Made by a program: the position numbers and the translations under genes
In this document: positions 55,738-63,809 of the stretch, one piece after another
How the letters are laid out: every line of letters begins with the position of its first letter
How positions within the stretch are numbered: the first letter of the stretch is position 1
The notes under the pieces: generated by a model
The model's input: only the letters and a program-made list of their open reading frames with translations
Databases searched by the model: none
Told to the model about the DNA's origin: nothing
Source of the DNA: Blattamonas nauphoetae
Lineage: Eukaryota; Preaxostyla; Oxymonadida
Direction of reading: 5' to 3'
NCBI GenBank assembly: GCA_033064195.1
Contig: JARBJD010000043.1
Location: forward strand, 286,935 to 350,934
Length of the DNA stretch: 64,000 nucleotides

Positions 55738-56788
55738 ATGAATCCAACTGAAATGTACAGCGAAAGACGTCGAGTATGTTCAGAACAAGCATTAATTGAA
55801 TCAATGAGAGAAGAGAACTGTTCGCTAGTCTCTGAGTATGTCAGAAATAATGTGCCGGTGACGTATGTTCATGAGGGAATCAAGAATTTTATTGTCAATG
55901 AAAGAGCAAACAGAAATGAATCGACAAAAATACAATTCACAAATGATTGAGAAAATGATTGATCATAATCTCTCGACGACCACTGAGAATGCAGCAGTGA
56001 TAGACACACTTCAGAAGACAACAGAAGCACACAAGACAGCATTATCTTCAATCCAAAAAGTAGTCAGCACAAATGGATCGATCACGACCCCAACAATCGG
56101 GGGATTGATCAATGTGAGTGGAGCTAATTGGAACATATCAGAGGGATCACTTCCGAAATATCCAGGAACATATCCGGCATCGACATTCTTTTCTGGTCTT
56201 TCCATTTCACAATCAATTTCAGAAACTTCAGGAATTCAGTTCAATGGTGATGGCATCGTAATGTGGTCTCCATGTGACAGACCAGCAATCTATTACTACG
56301 ATGAGGACACAGGTTCAGGAGTGTTTTCAATATCCACAACAGGAAGTTTTTCTCAACTGTCAGACAGAAGAGTGAAAAGAAATATTGAACCATACCCCGA
56401 TGTTCTCGAGCAACTGAATAAAGTCGAAATCGTGCAGTACCAATTCAACACATTTGATTCGAAGATCAACACAGTTACAAGACAAATCGAGAACGAAACC
56501 AATGAAGAACACTTGAAGAACTGCAAAGAGAAATGTGAATGCTTGAAGAAGGAAAGTGAGAAGAAACACATTGGTGTGATTGCACAACAGATCCAAGAAA
56601 TATTTCCAGAAGTCGTGAATGATTCCAATCCAGAATGTCTTCAAGTTGATTACGCAGAACTCTCTTGCTTCTGTATTAAAGCCATTCAGGAACTGAGTAA
56701 CATTGTCGGACATCAACAGACACTCATCAATGAACTCATTCAAAAATATAATGAACTGATCGAAACAATGACTAGTACTCCAACATGA
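55738..56788 (+). CDS. viral fibre protein with C-terminal S74 chaperone domain (one frameshift)
   Basis: The first frame (55738-55950) encodes one module like that of the 53435 gene (MREENCSLVSEYVRN..VPVTYVHEG). Coding then moves by one base near 55880-55925 into the second frame, a coiled-coil-like stretch (NAAVIDTLQKTTEAHKTAL), a beta-rich shaft or head, and from about 56350 the intramolecular chaperone: LSDRRVKRNIEPYPDVLEQL, later KKHIGVIAQQIQEIFPEVV and DYAELSCFCIKAIQEL. In S74 proteins Ser of SDxRxK is the self-cleavage site that releases the chaperone after trimerisation. Ends overlapping the convergent next gene by 17 bp. The frameshift may be real or an assembly error. Confidence 0.75.
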
Positions 56789-57182
56789 GATCAACCAGAA
56801 ATTCATAATACTCTTTGATTTTTTTTCCATTGATTGTCTCGGATGTTTCCATCTCAATTGATTCACCAGAACTGTCTTTGAACCAGATCTTCACAATTGA
56901 TTGTCGAGTAGTTAGTTCCCACTTCTTTCGCTTGGCAATCTGTTCGTTACAGAAAGCCACAAATGAATCATTGAACGCGTCAGTTTGAATCCAATCACCG
57001 TGGATTGTAATGTGCTGGGGAATGTCTTTTGATGTCACTATTGTTGAACCGTTAATCTCTTCCTTCACATGGATGAGTTTGCAGTCAAGAAAGTAGATGT
57101 ACTTTTGTTTCCTGGAATTGACAAAATCAGGTGGTAATTGAGCAGTGTGAGAATTCTGAATTGAGAAATATCGCTTCACCAT
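56772..57182 (-). CDS. uncharacterised viral protein (136 aa)
   Basis: Intact frame, start ATG for MVKRYFSIQNS, preceded by AAAAATAAAAT on the plus strand (57196-57206), the common viral promoter element. Mixed alpha/beta, no transmembrane segment or known motif. Convergent with the fibre gene. Its place within the morphogenetic cluster suggests a virion or assembly role (inference). Confidence 0.65.
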   Translation of the reverse strand: MVKRYFSIQNSHTAQLPPDFVNSRKQKYIYFLDCKLIHVKEEINGSTIVTSKDIPQHITIHGDWIQTDAFNDSFVAFCNEQIAKRKKWELTTRQSIVKIWFKDSSGESIEMETSETINGKKIKEYYEFLVDLMLEY

Positions 57183-57195
57183 TTGTGTTTTCTAC

Positions 57196-57206
57196 AAAAA
57201 TAAAAT
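57196..57206 (-). promoter_or_regulatory. viral AT-rich promoter element (56772-57182 gene)
   Basis: ATTTTATTTTT on the minus strand, 14 nt before the ATG. Confidence 0.5.
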
Positions 57207-57295
57207 AGCATATTTGATTCTTAATAACCTCTCTTCACTTCTTCATATGCTTCTTGGAGACGGCGATCAATAACGTGTCGCCAGGGACCTGAGAA

Positions 57296-57560
57296 GGATC
57301 TGATCGATCAGACCTTCATTGATCAGACCTAATTTTTTGTTCTTAACAAACTGTTTCATTAAAAGAGAGTTTACTTTCGAAAAAAACTGTGAAATGAGTC
57401 TAATCGACCATTCGAGAGGCAATCTGGTCATAATTGATTGTTTATTGCTTGAGTTGAACCGATCCGATGAAGAAAATGAAGTGAGAAAATGGAAAATGAG
57501 GAAAATCGATACTCCTAATTAGGAAACGGATCAGACCCTCAGTTTCGTGAGGTCTGATCC
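57296..57560. repeat. GATCAGACC repeats with a perfect 10-bp hairpin
   Basis: GATCAGACC occurs directly at 57306, 57321 and 57529, and inverted at 57551. GGATCAGACC (57528-57537) pairs perfectly with GGTCTGATCC (57551-57560), extended inward by three pairs past a bulged C. GGATCTGATCGATCAGACC (57296-57314) is a near-palindrome. It fills the gap between the 136-aa gene and the 3' end of capsid paralogue 1, so it could be a terminator or a recombination/packaging site. Confidence 0.6.
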
Positions 57561-57595
57561 ATGATCACACCTTCTGCAGTAATCTACAGACCTAC

Positions 57596-59242
57596 TCAGA
57601 TCCCTGCGTATCGCACTCGCGGCTGTCCATTCTCAATCCAGAACAACCAGTAAGTAGCCTGATGCAATGCCAAAATAGGTGGAGGAGGACCTTCTGGAGT
57701 TGAGGTGAAATATGGATCGAGTTCTCCCTGATTGATTGGTGATCCTCTGAAGACAATGTTGACTGATTCTGCTGTTGAAATACCTTCTTCACCACCAGCA
57801 ATTTCACTTCGATCTGTTGGAACCATGAATGTGAATGAAGTTGCATCCGTCACTGGTTTAGTTCTCTTGTACACCTTTCCTATATAGTCAAACACTCGAG
57901 TTGAACAAAGTGAATTCTCAAACTCTTCCGTTGCGGAACAGCCAATGAAGTCACCATTCACCATCATCATTTGATAGAACTCTGGTGAGATTGTTGACAT
58001 GGGGAAATTGGGAAAGTTGGATCCAAGCATTTCGAACAGACCAACATAGTGAGGATTTCTGAAGACTGTACACTCATTTGGTCTTTCAGGAAATAAGCAC
58101 ATTAGATTCATGAGATTGTTGAGTTTGATACTAATGTTTGATCTCACTCCCATTGCTGTTGCTTTTGATTGAAATGATTGTGTGTCAATTCTTTCTGCTT
58201 TCAGAACATAAAGAGTCTTCGAATATGTGTTGAAGAGGGATTGTTTTGTTGCATCAGTGATTTGATATCCGTAACAAATTGTTGAGACTTTATCAACTGA
58301 TGAAGAAAGAACAGTGCAAGTGAATTCTTCGGCTTCAACCTCAGCGACTCTACTGGCAGGCGGATTATAACTCCATTTCTTGTAAGCTTTCAGTACTGGA
58401 TTTCCAATCTGTGTAAATTCCTGTGTTACGGGAGAAAAGTCACCCTCAGACATCAAGAGCATGTTGGATTGATCCGACATACTTGTCAAGTCTTTATCTG
58501 GATACACTTCACGGCAACCTTCGGAAGATTTTCGAATGACAGTTGAAGGCTGAATTGGACAATACACTAGTGAATCAGTTGTCAAGTGAAATCGTAAACG
58601 TAAATTGCCAAAGATGGAATTTGGATATTGGTCAAAGGTGCTCAGTGGAAGGAGATTCACAAATGGAATAACGAGTGGAATTGTCGCAGTGATTTCTTTT
58701 ACACCTCTATTGACTGGGACAAAATAGAATCCACACACACTCTGATCCATTCTCTGAACATTTTCCCACAGACTGTAGCAATGTTTCATATTGTTTTTCT
58801 CTTCGTACGACTTGAATGTGTGATACAGAAATGATTCGTGAACATGATTATTCTGAAGTGTGTTGTCAATAATGTTTCCATGACTGTCAACGAGTCTCAT
58901 ATCTCGAATTGCATCAGATGACGATTTGTATCCAAAGAATGTTCCATTTAGTCCGACGTAAGCTCCCGAGTCACCAACCTTATGTGAATTTGGAACAGTA
59001 ATCGTTAGATCAATACGCAAATGACTCTTCGCAAACTCAGTCACATCATGACCATCATAGCACAATGGAACTTCAATCTCATCTCCAATTCTGCATGGCA
59101 TGGGAGGATTTGTTGGATGCACTTCTTGGATGGAGTAGATGTGAGGTTCTGAATCCCACTGTTTTGGCATATACGATTGCACTTCGATTTGCTCAATTAA
59201 TGTCGATGTTGGTTTTGATTGATTAGATCTGAAACTTCTCAT
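57596..59242 (-). CDS. major capsid-like protein, paralogue 1 (548 aa)
   Basis: Intact frame of the size expected for a double jelly-roll capsid protein of Polinton-like viruses. Shared landmarks with paralogue 2: a first strand-rich half with FFGYKSSSDAIRDMRLVDSH, KHCYSLWENV, then YPNSIFGNLRLRFHLTTDS, and a C-terminus PPPPILALHQATYWLFWIEN. No signal peptide. Start ATG for MRSFRSNQSK lies 7 nt from the viral promoter element. Jelly-roll assignment rests on size, context and the paralogue pattern, not on a structure search. Confidence 0.65.
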   Translation of the reverse strand: MRSFRSNQSKPTSTLIEQIEVQSYMPKQWDSEPHIYSIQEVHPTNPPMPCRIGDEIEVPLCYDGHDVTEFAKSHLRIDLTITVPNSHKVGDSGAYVGLNGTFFGYKSSSDAIRDMRLVDSHGNIIDNTLQNNHVHESFLYHTFKSYEEKNNMKHCYSLWENVQRMDQSVCGFYFVPVNRGVKEITATIPLVIPFVNLLPLSTFDQYPNSIFGNLRLRFHLTTDSLVYCPIQPSTVIRKSSEGCREVYPDKDLTSMSDQSNMLLMSEGDFSPVTQEFTQIGNPVLKAYKKWSYNPPASRVAEVEAEEFTCTVLSSSVDKVSTICYGYQITDATKQSLFNTYSKTLYVLKAERIDTQSFQSKATAMGVRSNISIKLNNLMNLMCLFPERPNECTVFRNPHYVGLFEMLGSNFPNFPMSTISPEFYQMMMVNGDFIGCSATEEFENSLCSTRVFDYIGKVYKRTKPVTDATSFTFMVPTDRSEIAGGEEGISTAESVNIVFRGSPINQGELDPYFTSTPEGPPPPILALHQATYWLFWIENGQPRVRYAGI

Positions 59243-59248
59243 TTATAG

Positions 59249-59261
59249 AAAAATAAAAAAT
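59249..59261 (-). promoter_or_regulatory. viral AT-rich promoter element (capsid paralogue 1)
   Basis: ATTTTTTATTTTTC on the minus strand, a few bases upstream of the ATG at 59242. Confidence 0.55.
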
Positions 59262-59290
59262 ACAATATCAATAATTTCTTTTACTGTTTT

Positions 59291-59315
59291 GTCTCGCCAG
59301 AGGCTTCGAACCCCC
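59291..59315. repeat. dispersed viral repeat, copy 1
   Basis: GTCTCGCCAGAGGCTTCGAA followed by CCCCC. A near-identical copy lies inverted inside the 208-aa gene (62491-62513) and a weaker one near 61635. It sits between capsid paralogues 1 and 2. Confidence 0.6.
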
Positions 59316-59326
59316 GATGAGAGTCT

Positions 59327-61185
59327 CTACATGATTCCCAAATCTTTGTGCAACGCTTTCAGTGTGTGATTTGGGTAGTACTCTACTTTTGGTTCGCCAT
59401 TACTGTATCGTAATACCCACCATGTGGTTGCAGTTGTGGCTAGAATCGGTGCTGGAGGATGTGTAAAGGTTGTCATATCACCACCACTTTGACTTGGATT
59501 ATAAACATTATAGTATGTGTCAAGATTTCCCTGATAAATTGGATGTGATCTCAAAGTGACAGCAGTATTTCCTTTTGAACCGATCGAATCATTGCAGTTT
59601 GTTGGACATCCACTTCTCTGAGTAGGAAAGCACAGAAGGAAGTCAGTGTTGTCATGAACTGGACGAACTCTTGTCATTGTTTCATTTGGATATGTTCCGT
59701 CACCAGTGAGTTTCTCTTCAACAAGAGAATCCGTCAGTGATCGCTCCAAGTCATCAGGAACAGCTAGGTACGAATCAAGATTGAGAGTCGATAATGCGAA
59801 CTGATAGAAGCGAGCTCCAATAGTTGTCGTTGGTTGTTCTGGATAGTACCTGTTTTGTAAAGTCACTTGAATATTCTTCTGCATTGGATTGTGGAAACAA
59901 GTGATTTCATTGTCGTAATGACGGAAGAGGAGCATAATATCCTTTGCATTCACCACAACCATCTGTTGAGTACAATCAATTCCTGTTGCCGTTGGTGCCT
60001 TCTGAAATGGATAGAACGATATCTTTCTGCCGGAATTGTTCCAGGACGATTCTGATACATCTCCATGAGTTTCTTTATCGCACCATCTTTCATTTTGTAT
60101 CCAACACTCATGCAATACACATCATCAATCCGATAGTTTGTGACGTTCAATGAGATGTACTGATCGACAAATTCTGGTTCTGTTGTCACGACATTGGCTG
60201 TTGAACAAACAATGTCTTTTGTAACTGTTGGTTGCTGAAATGATTGACCAATTTGAACGAAGTTCTTTGTGCATGAGGTTACGAGATTATTCAGAAAATA
60301 GGGACGATGTTGAAAACAATTGAGAATTGCTGCTTTAATAGTTGGTGCTGCTGCTGTTCCAGTTACGAGTGATGATAGTGTATCTTTCAAAGTGAGTTCA
60401 GGATTCACAGAACAGCAAACAAACGCATCTTCATTCATGTGCACACTCAATTTCAAATCACCAAAAAGACATTTTGGATAGTCAGTCATCCCAGAGAATA
60501 TTAGAAGATCTTCAAGATTGATTGACACACGAATTGGCACATCGATTGTGTCTTGAAACACTCCTGTTCCAGATGTCGTTGTGAAATCGGACAATGGAAT
60601 ATAAACACCAGCAACAGATTCATCATGATTCCATGCATTCTGCCAAGGTGTGTGACAATGTTTTCGATTCTCCAATTGACTCTTTGGTTTGATCATGTTG
60701 TAGATGTGAGACTCCATTGATACATCATTGTTTGTTGTGCTGATGATTCTCTGATTGTTGTGAAGAACAGTAAGGTCACGAAAAATTGATGCTGAATGCT
60801 TGAGTCCAACGAAGATGAATATCCTCTCATTCATGTACGATCCAACCTTACCAGCTGTAGTTTGCCAATTATTGAGTCTCAATGTCGCCGTCATAGTGAA
60901 CGAAATGAATGAATCATCAATTTGACAAATGTCCTGATTACCAGTCAGTGGAATGATTATCTCTTGCCCTGTATAGAATCGTGCATTCTCTGATGGTTTC
61001 AATTCTTGAATAGAAGTACTGTGAGCTCCATCATTCAGAAGATAATAAATGTGATGCTCAGACTGAAGTAGCTGTTGTATTTGACCCATGTCATCTCTTG
61101 TGTATTCTATCCTTCCAGTGGTATTTCCAGTCAGTGATGATGCTCCAGTTCTTTTGTTTGTCAGATGTGTTATATGCGAGTTCAT
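59327..61185 (-). CDS. major capsid-like protein, paralogue 2 (about 619 aa, one frameshift)
   Basis: The first frame (61185 down to about 60020) aligns with the N-terminal two thirds of paralogue 1 (IFVGLKHSASIFRDLTVLHN, KHCHTPWQNA, YPKCLFGDLKLSVHMNEDA). The rest continues one base off (about 60025-59327, ISFYPFQKAPTATGIDCTQQ...) and ends with PPAPILATTATTWWVLRYSN and TAG. Both halves are clearly from one gene, so either the copy is inactive or a base is miscalled near 60010-60040. Start ATG follows the viral promoter element by 6 nt. Confidence 0.65.
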
Positions 61186-61191
61186 TTTAAC

Positions 61192-61204
61192 AAAAATAAA
61201 AAAT
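61192..61204 (-). promoter_or_regulatory. viral AT-rich promoter element (capsid paralogue 2)
   Basis: ATTTTTTATTTTTG on the minus strand, just upstream of the ATG at 61185. Confidence 0.55.
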
Positions 61205-61226
61205 TACATTTATGCTTTAACTCTAG

Positions 61227-61526
61227 TTACTTTTTCTTTTTTGGTTTCTTTGATTTCGGCTTCAGCTTTTCTTCTAGTCTCAGTATTTCTCCTCTGAGTT
61301 TGTTCGCAACTGCAGTGTTTCCTTCATTAATTGCTTGCTCATATTGTGCCATCTTTTCAGCGTGGATTTGCTGATCCGACTTCACGTCTGGAATCATTTC
61401 AATTCCTGTCTGTGCTACCTTAGAAATCAATGGTCCAACAAAGGGGATCAGATTCAGAAATGGAGCTCCCACACGAAGAATTGTTTTTCCGACTCCTGCT
61501 AATTTTGATAACCAACCTGGTGCCAT
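61227..61526 (-). CDS. small viral 'MAPG' protein (99 aa), possible membrane-active capsid peptide
   Basis: Start is the ATG for MAPGWLSKLAGVGK, after the promoter element; an upstream non-ATG extension is ignored. Residues 5-45 are hydrophobic and amphipathic (ILRVGAPFLNLIPFVGPLISK), the middle is helical, and the tail is poly-Lys (KPKSKKPKKKK). LAGV|G at residues 9-13 fits the adenovirus-protease consensus (M/I/L)xGx|G. The layout recalls pVI or pX-like minor proteins of adenoviruses and adintoviruses (inference). Ends TAA. Confidence 0.6.
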   Translation of the reverse strand: MAPGWLSKLAGVGKTILRVGAPFLNLIPFVGPLISKVAQTGIEMIPDVKSDQQIHAEKMAQYEQAINEGNTAVANKLRGEILRLEEKLKPKSKKPKKKK

Positions 61527-61532
61527 TTTAGG

Positions 61533-61543
61533 AAAATAAAAAT
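61533..61543 (-). promoter_or_regulatory. viral AT-rich promoter element (99-aa gene)
   Basis: ATTTTTATTTT on the minus strand, 6 nt before the ATG. Confidence 0.5.
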
Positions 61544-61563
61544 ATTCGAATACTTGTGAATGA

Positions 61564-61908
61564 TTATCCTTTGAATTGAATTTTGGAATTGGACGAGAGT
61601 GGCAAATCGTCATTGGAGTATCGTCCATTTCGTGGTCTTGCCTCTGCAAGGCTTCGAGCTCTCGGTGAGAGTGGTTCGTACTCGATCATCTGCGGTTTTT
61701 GTGATCGATTGATTGCCTTATTCTGTTGATAAACGTCCATCATTCCTCCTAATCCATTCAGTATTCCACCTGCTGTTTGTCCGAATTTACTGTTCGTTTG
61801 AGAGAGCAATCCACCACCGACTTGAAGCAATGTTGGAGCTAGAGGTTTGATGAATTGAAAGAATTGCTTGCCGATATTTTTGAGTTTGTTGAAACTTCCT
61901 GGTGCCAT
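61564..61908 (-). CDS. small viral 'MAPG' protein (114 aa)
   Basis: Starts MAPGSFNKLKNIGKQFFQF, sharing MAPG and K-L-x3-GK with the 99-aa neighbour. Residues 30-60 are Gly-rich (LLQVGGGLL, TAGGILNGLGGMM) and include LNGL|G, an adenain-type (M/I/L)xGx|G site. The C-terminal half is polar and Arg-rich. Ends TAA. The promoter element lies about 50 nt upstream, farther than in other genes, giving a longer leader. Confidence 0.6.
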   Translation of the reverse strand: MAPGSFNKLKNIGKQFFQFIKPLAPTLLQVGGGLLSQTNSKFGQTAGGILNGLGGMMDVYQQNKAINRSQKPQMIEYEPLSPRARSLAEARPRNGRYSNDDLPLSSNSKIQFKG

Positions 61909-61956
61909 TTATGCAATTATGAGAAATTGTGTTGAAGAGACGAAGTCTATTTAAGT

Positions 61957-61969
61957 AAAAATAAAAAAT
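61957..61969 (-). promoter_or_regulatory. viral AT-rich promoter element (114-aa gene)
   Basis: ATTTTTTATTTTT on the minus strand, about 49 nt before the ATG at 61908. Confidence 0.5.
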
Positions 61970-62021
61970 ACAATTCATTTATAATTTTAACGAGGAAATT
62001 ATCTCAGAAGAGATTTCTGCC

Positions 62022-62648
62022 CTAACGGGGTATTACTTTCGTCAGAGAAATCCCATAATTGAGAATAGTGTTGTATGCTTCATTGTAGGCAATACTCATG
62101 TCTTTTCCACCAACAAGGATCTTGAAAATGGTTCTAAACACTGGGAGTTTATTCAGACAGAGACACTTATCAGATAAATCATCCAGTTCGATCACCACAT
62201 CATTAATCCCAGTGAGAGTCGCAATCAGTGCACATAAATCACTTTGGTTTGTGATCAGTTTCTTTGATGGTTCAATGAGGTTATTCAGTAGCTTCTTTTC
62301 ACAGGCGAATGCATTCTTGTAGACGAGCAATAGCTGATCTTTGAATGCTGTAATATTAGATGTATATTCTCGGAGTGGGATAGAACGACTTTGGATTGGT
62401 GCTGATGGATATGTCTCCAGTGGAGGATCATATGCACCTCGTTCATTTGTGACCACAGGCTCAGAGCACACTCTTTCTCTCCCCAAAGGAGGGTTCGAAG
62501 CCTCTAGCGAGACCATCTCCATCTTCGATCCTCTATTATCTACGCCAGCTTTGCTCCTATCCTCGATGATGACATTGTTGGTGATTGATGTTGGTACTGA
62601 AGAAGAACTTGTGTGTTTCGTAAATTGACAACTTAGAATTGGTTGCAT
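62022..62648 (-). CDS. uncharacterised viral protein (208 aa)
   Basis: Start at the ATG for MQPILSCQFTK. The N-terminal half is disordered and Ser/Thr/Pro-rich (contains a PSAP tetrapeptide, which may be chance); the C-terminal half is helical (ITAFKDQLLLVYKNAFACEKKLLNNLIEPSKK). Ends TAG. It contains an inverted copy of the dispersed GTCTCGC repeat near residue 50. Function unknown; probably structural by position. Confidence 0.6.
   Translation of the reverse strand: MQPILSCQFTKHTSSSSVPTSITNNVIIEDRSKAGVDNRGSKMEMVSLEASNPPLGRERVCSEPVVTNERGAYDPPLETYPSAPIQSRSIPLREYTSNITAFKDQLLLVYKNAFACEKKLLNNLIEPSKKLITNQSDLCALIATLTGINDVVIELDDLSDKCLCLNKLPVFRTIFKILVGGKDMSIAYNEAYNTILNYGISLTKVIPR
62491..62513. repeat. 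dispersed viral repeat, copy 2 (inverted)
   Basis: On the minus strand GTCTCGCTAGAGGCTTCGAA plus CCC; 22 of 23 positions match copy 1. Lies within coding sequence. Confidence 0.6.
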
Positions 62649-62658
62649 CACTTTCTAT

Positions 62659-62670
62659 AAAAATAAAAAT
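62659..62670 (-). promoter_or_regulatory. viral AT-rich promoter element (208-aa gene)
   Basis: ATTTTTATTTTT on the minus strand, 10 nt before the ATG. Confidence 0.5.
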
Positions 62671-62690
62671 ATATATTAATGTTTTTAAAT

Positions 62691-63656
62691 TCACATTTCT
62701 GCTCGATCTAAATTTCCCATTCCAGAACTATCCAACTGTGCAAATCGATAATACCCAGGCATTTCAGATTGGTATCCACTGATATCATCATCTGTGACTG
62801 TTTTGAATGCTTTGGCTTTCAGTTTATTAACTTCTGTTGATATGTGAGTTGAATAGCGAGTACAGTATTCCGATAAATACGTTGTATCTTGAGTGATCAT
62901 TTGGAGAAACACTGGATAGATCTGATCTTTGAAAGCTTTCTTTTGTTTCATACTGGGATTGTAGTCCTGAACATGATCATGAAGCCATTGATCCCACATC
63001 AGTGATGCAATCTGTGATTGAATTGAATTGAACACCATATTGTCTAACACATTCTTGCTGGGATCAGCTGGATTGCTTCGATTTGCACGAGTTATTCCCA
63101 ATGTGTCTGTCATGTGTTCACCAACAGCTCTCTTCATTATTGCATATGGTTGTTGAGATCGTTTGGTCTTCATCTCTTCATAGCTGATGTCTCGATAATT
63201 GGTTGGCAAATCGTATGTTCCATTTTTGAGGAAATTCCGATGTACAGCTTTGATTCTCCTTCCATTCTCTTGATTAAACGATGTATAGGATGTCTGTCTT
63301 CGCATGTCTGGAGTTGGATTCATTGCGTAGTATGTCTCTTTGACTGGTCTACTGTTGTATGGAGTGAGCATAGCACCATTGACTGCAATCAAATCTCCAG
63401 AATCATTTTCGTAAACCATCACATCAGGAACTTGTCCATATTGTTCTTCTTTCGCAGTCCAATTTCGTCCTGTTCTTGTAATATACTCACGTGCTGATGG
63501 AAGACTACACAGAGCATCATTGCGTCTGGTTTGAATATCATCGTCGGCATAGATTCGTTTCAATGCTGCTTGAGTCTCTGCTGCGCATCTCATTTTTGGT
63601 TTCTTCTCTCTTGCTTTCTTGTTGGTTGGTTGTACACAATCTGGTATCATTGACAT
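62691..63656 (-). CDS. uncharacterised viral protein (321 aa)
   Basis: Start chosen at the ATG for MSMIPDCVQP, 7 nt from the promoter element; the open frame extends upstream through a hydrophobic stretch but that lies across the promoter. Basic N-terminus (NKKAREKKPKMR), then charged alpha/beta sequence with TGRNWTAKEEQYGQVPDVMV and a helical C-terminal third. No known motif. Divergent from the ATPase gene, with which it shares a roughly 150-bp intergenic region. Confidence 0.6.
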   Translation of the reverse strand: MSMIPDCVQPTNKKAREKKPKMRCAAETQAALKRIYADDDIQTRRNDALCSLPSAREYITRTGRNWTAKEEQYGQVPDVMVYENDSGDLIAVNGAMLTPYNSRPVKETYYAMNPTPDMRRQTSYTSFNQENGRRIKAVHRNFLKNGTYDLPTNYRDISYEEMKTKRSQQPYAIMKRAVGEHMTDTLGITRANRSNPADPSKNVLDNMVFNSIQSQIASLMWDQWLHDHVQDYNPSMKQKKAFKDQIYPVFLQMITQDTTYLSEYCTRYSTHISTEVNKLKAKAFKTVTDDDISGYQSEMPGYYRFAQLDSSGMGNLDRAEM

Positions 63657-63663
63657 TTCATAC

Positions 63664-63674
63664 AAAATAAAAAA
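63664..63674 (-). promoter_or_regulatory. viral AT-rich promoter element (321-aa gene)
   Basis: TTTTTTATTTT on the minus strand, 7 nt before the ATG at 63656. Confidence 0.5.
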
Positions 63675-63708
63675 CCAAAAGTATATTTTAATTAGAGTTA
63701 AATCACAA

Positions 63709-63804
63709 ATGAAGAAATCGAATATGGCTAAACCAGAGGGTTTCATGGAGGTGGAACCCTTGTCTCTAACAGCATACGTGAATGCTAAATTGAGTGAAGT
63801 CTAG
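63709..63804 (+). CDS. 31-codon frame, possible ATPase N-terminus
   Basis: ATG-to-TAG frame (MKKSNMAKPEGFMEVEPLSL...) ending 5 bp before the ATG of the ATPase frame. Its position suggests it is either the true N-terminus of the ATPase in another frame, or a leader peptide. Not independently supported. Confidence 0.25.
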   Translation: MKKSNMAKPEGFMEVEPLSLTAYVNAKLSEV

Positions 63805-63809
63805 TAGGA

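Noticed and set aside
59281-59330. tRNA gene at the TTCGAA motif
   Set aside because: A T-loop-like core is present, but no anticodon arm, D arm or acceptor stem can be paired around any of the three copies.
63619-63804. 61-codon plus-strand gene before the ATPase
   Set aside because: It starts with TTG inside the neighbouring gene; only the ATG at 63709 is considered, with low confidence.
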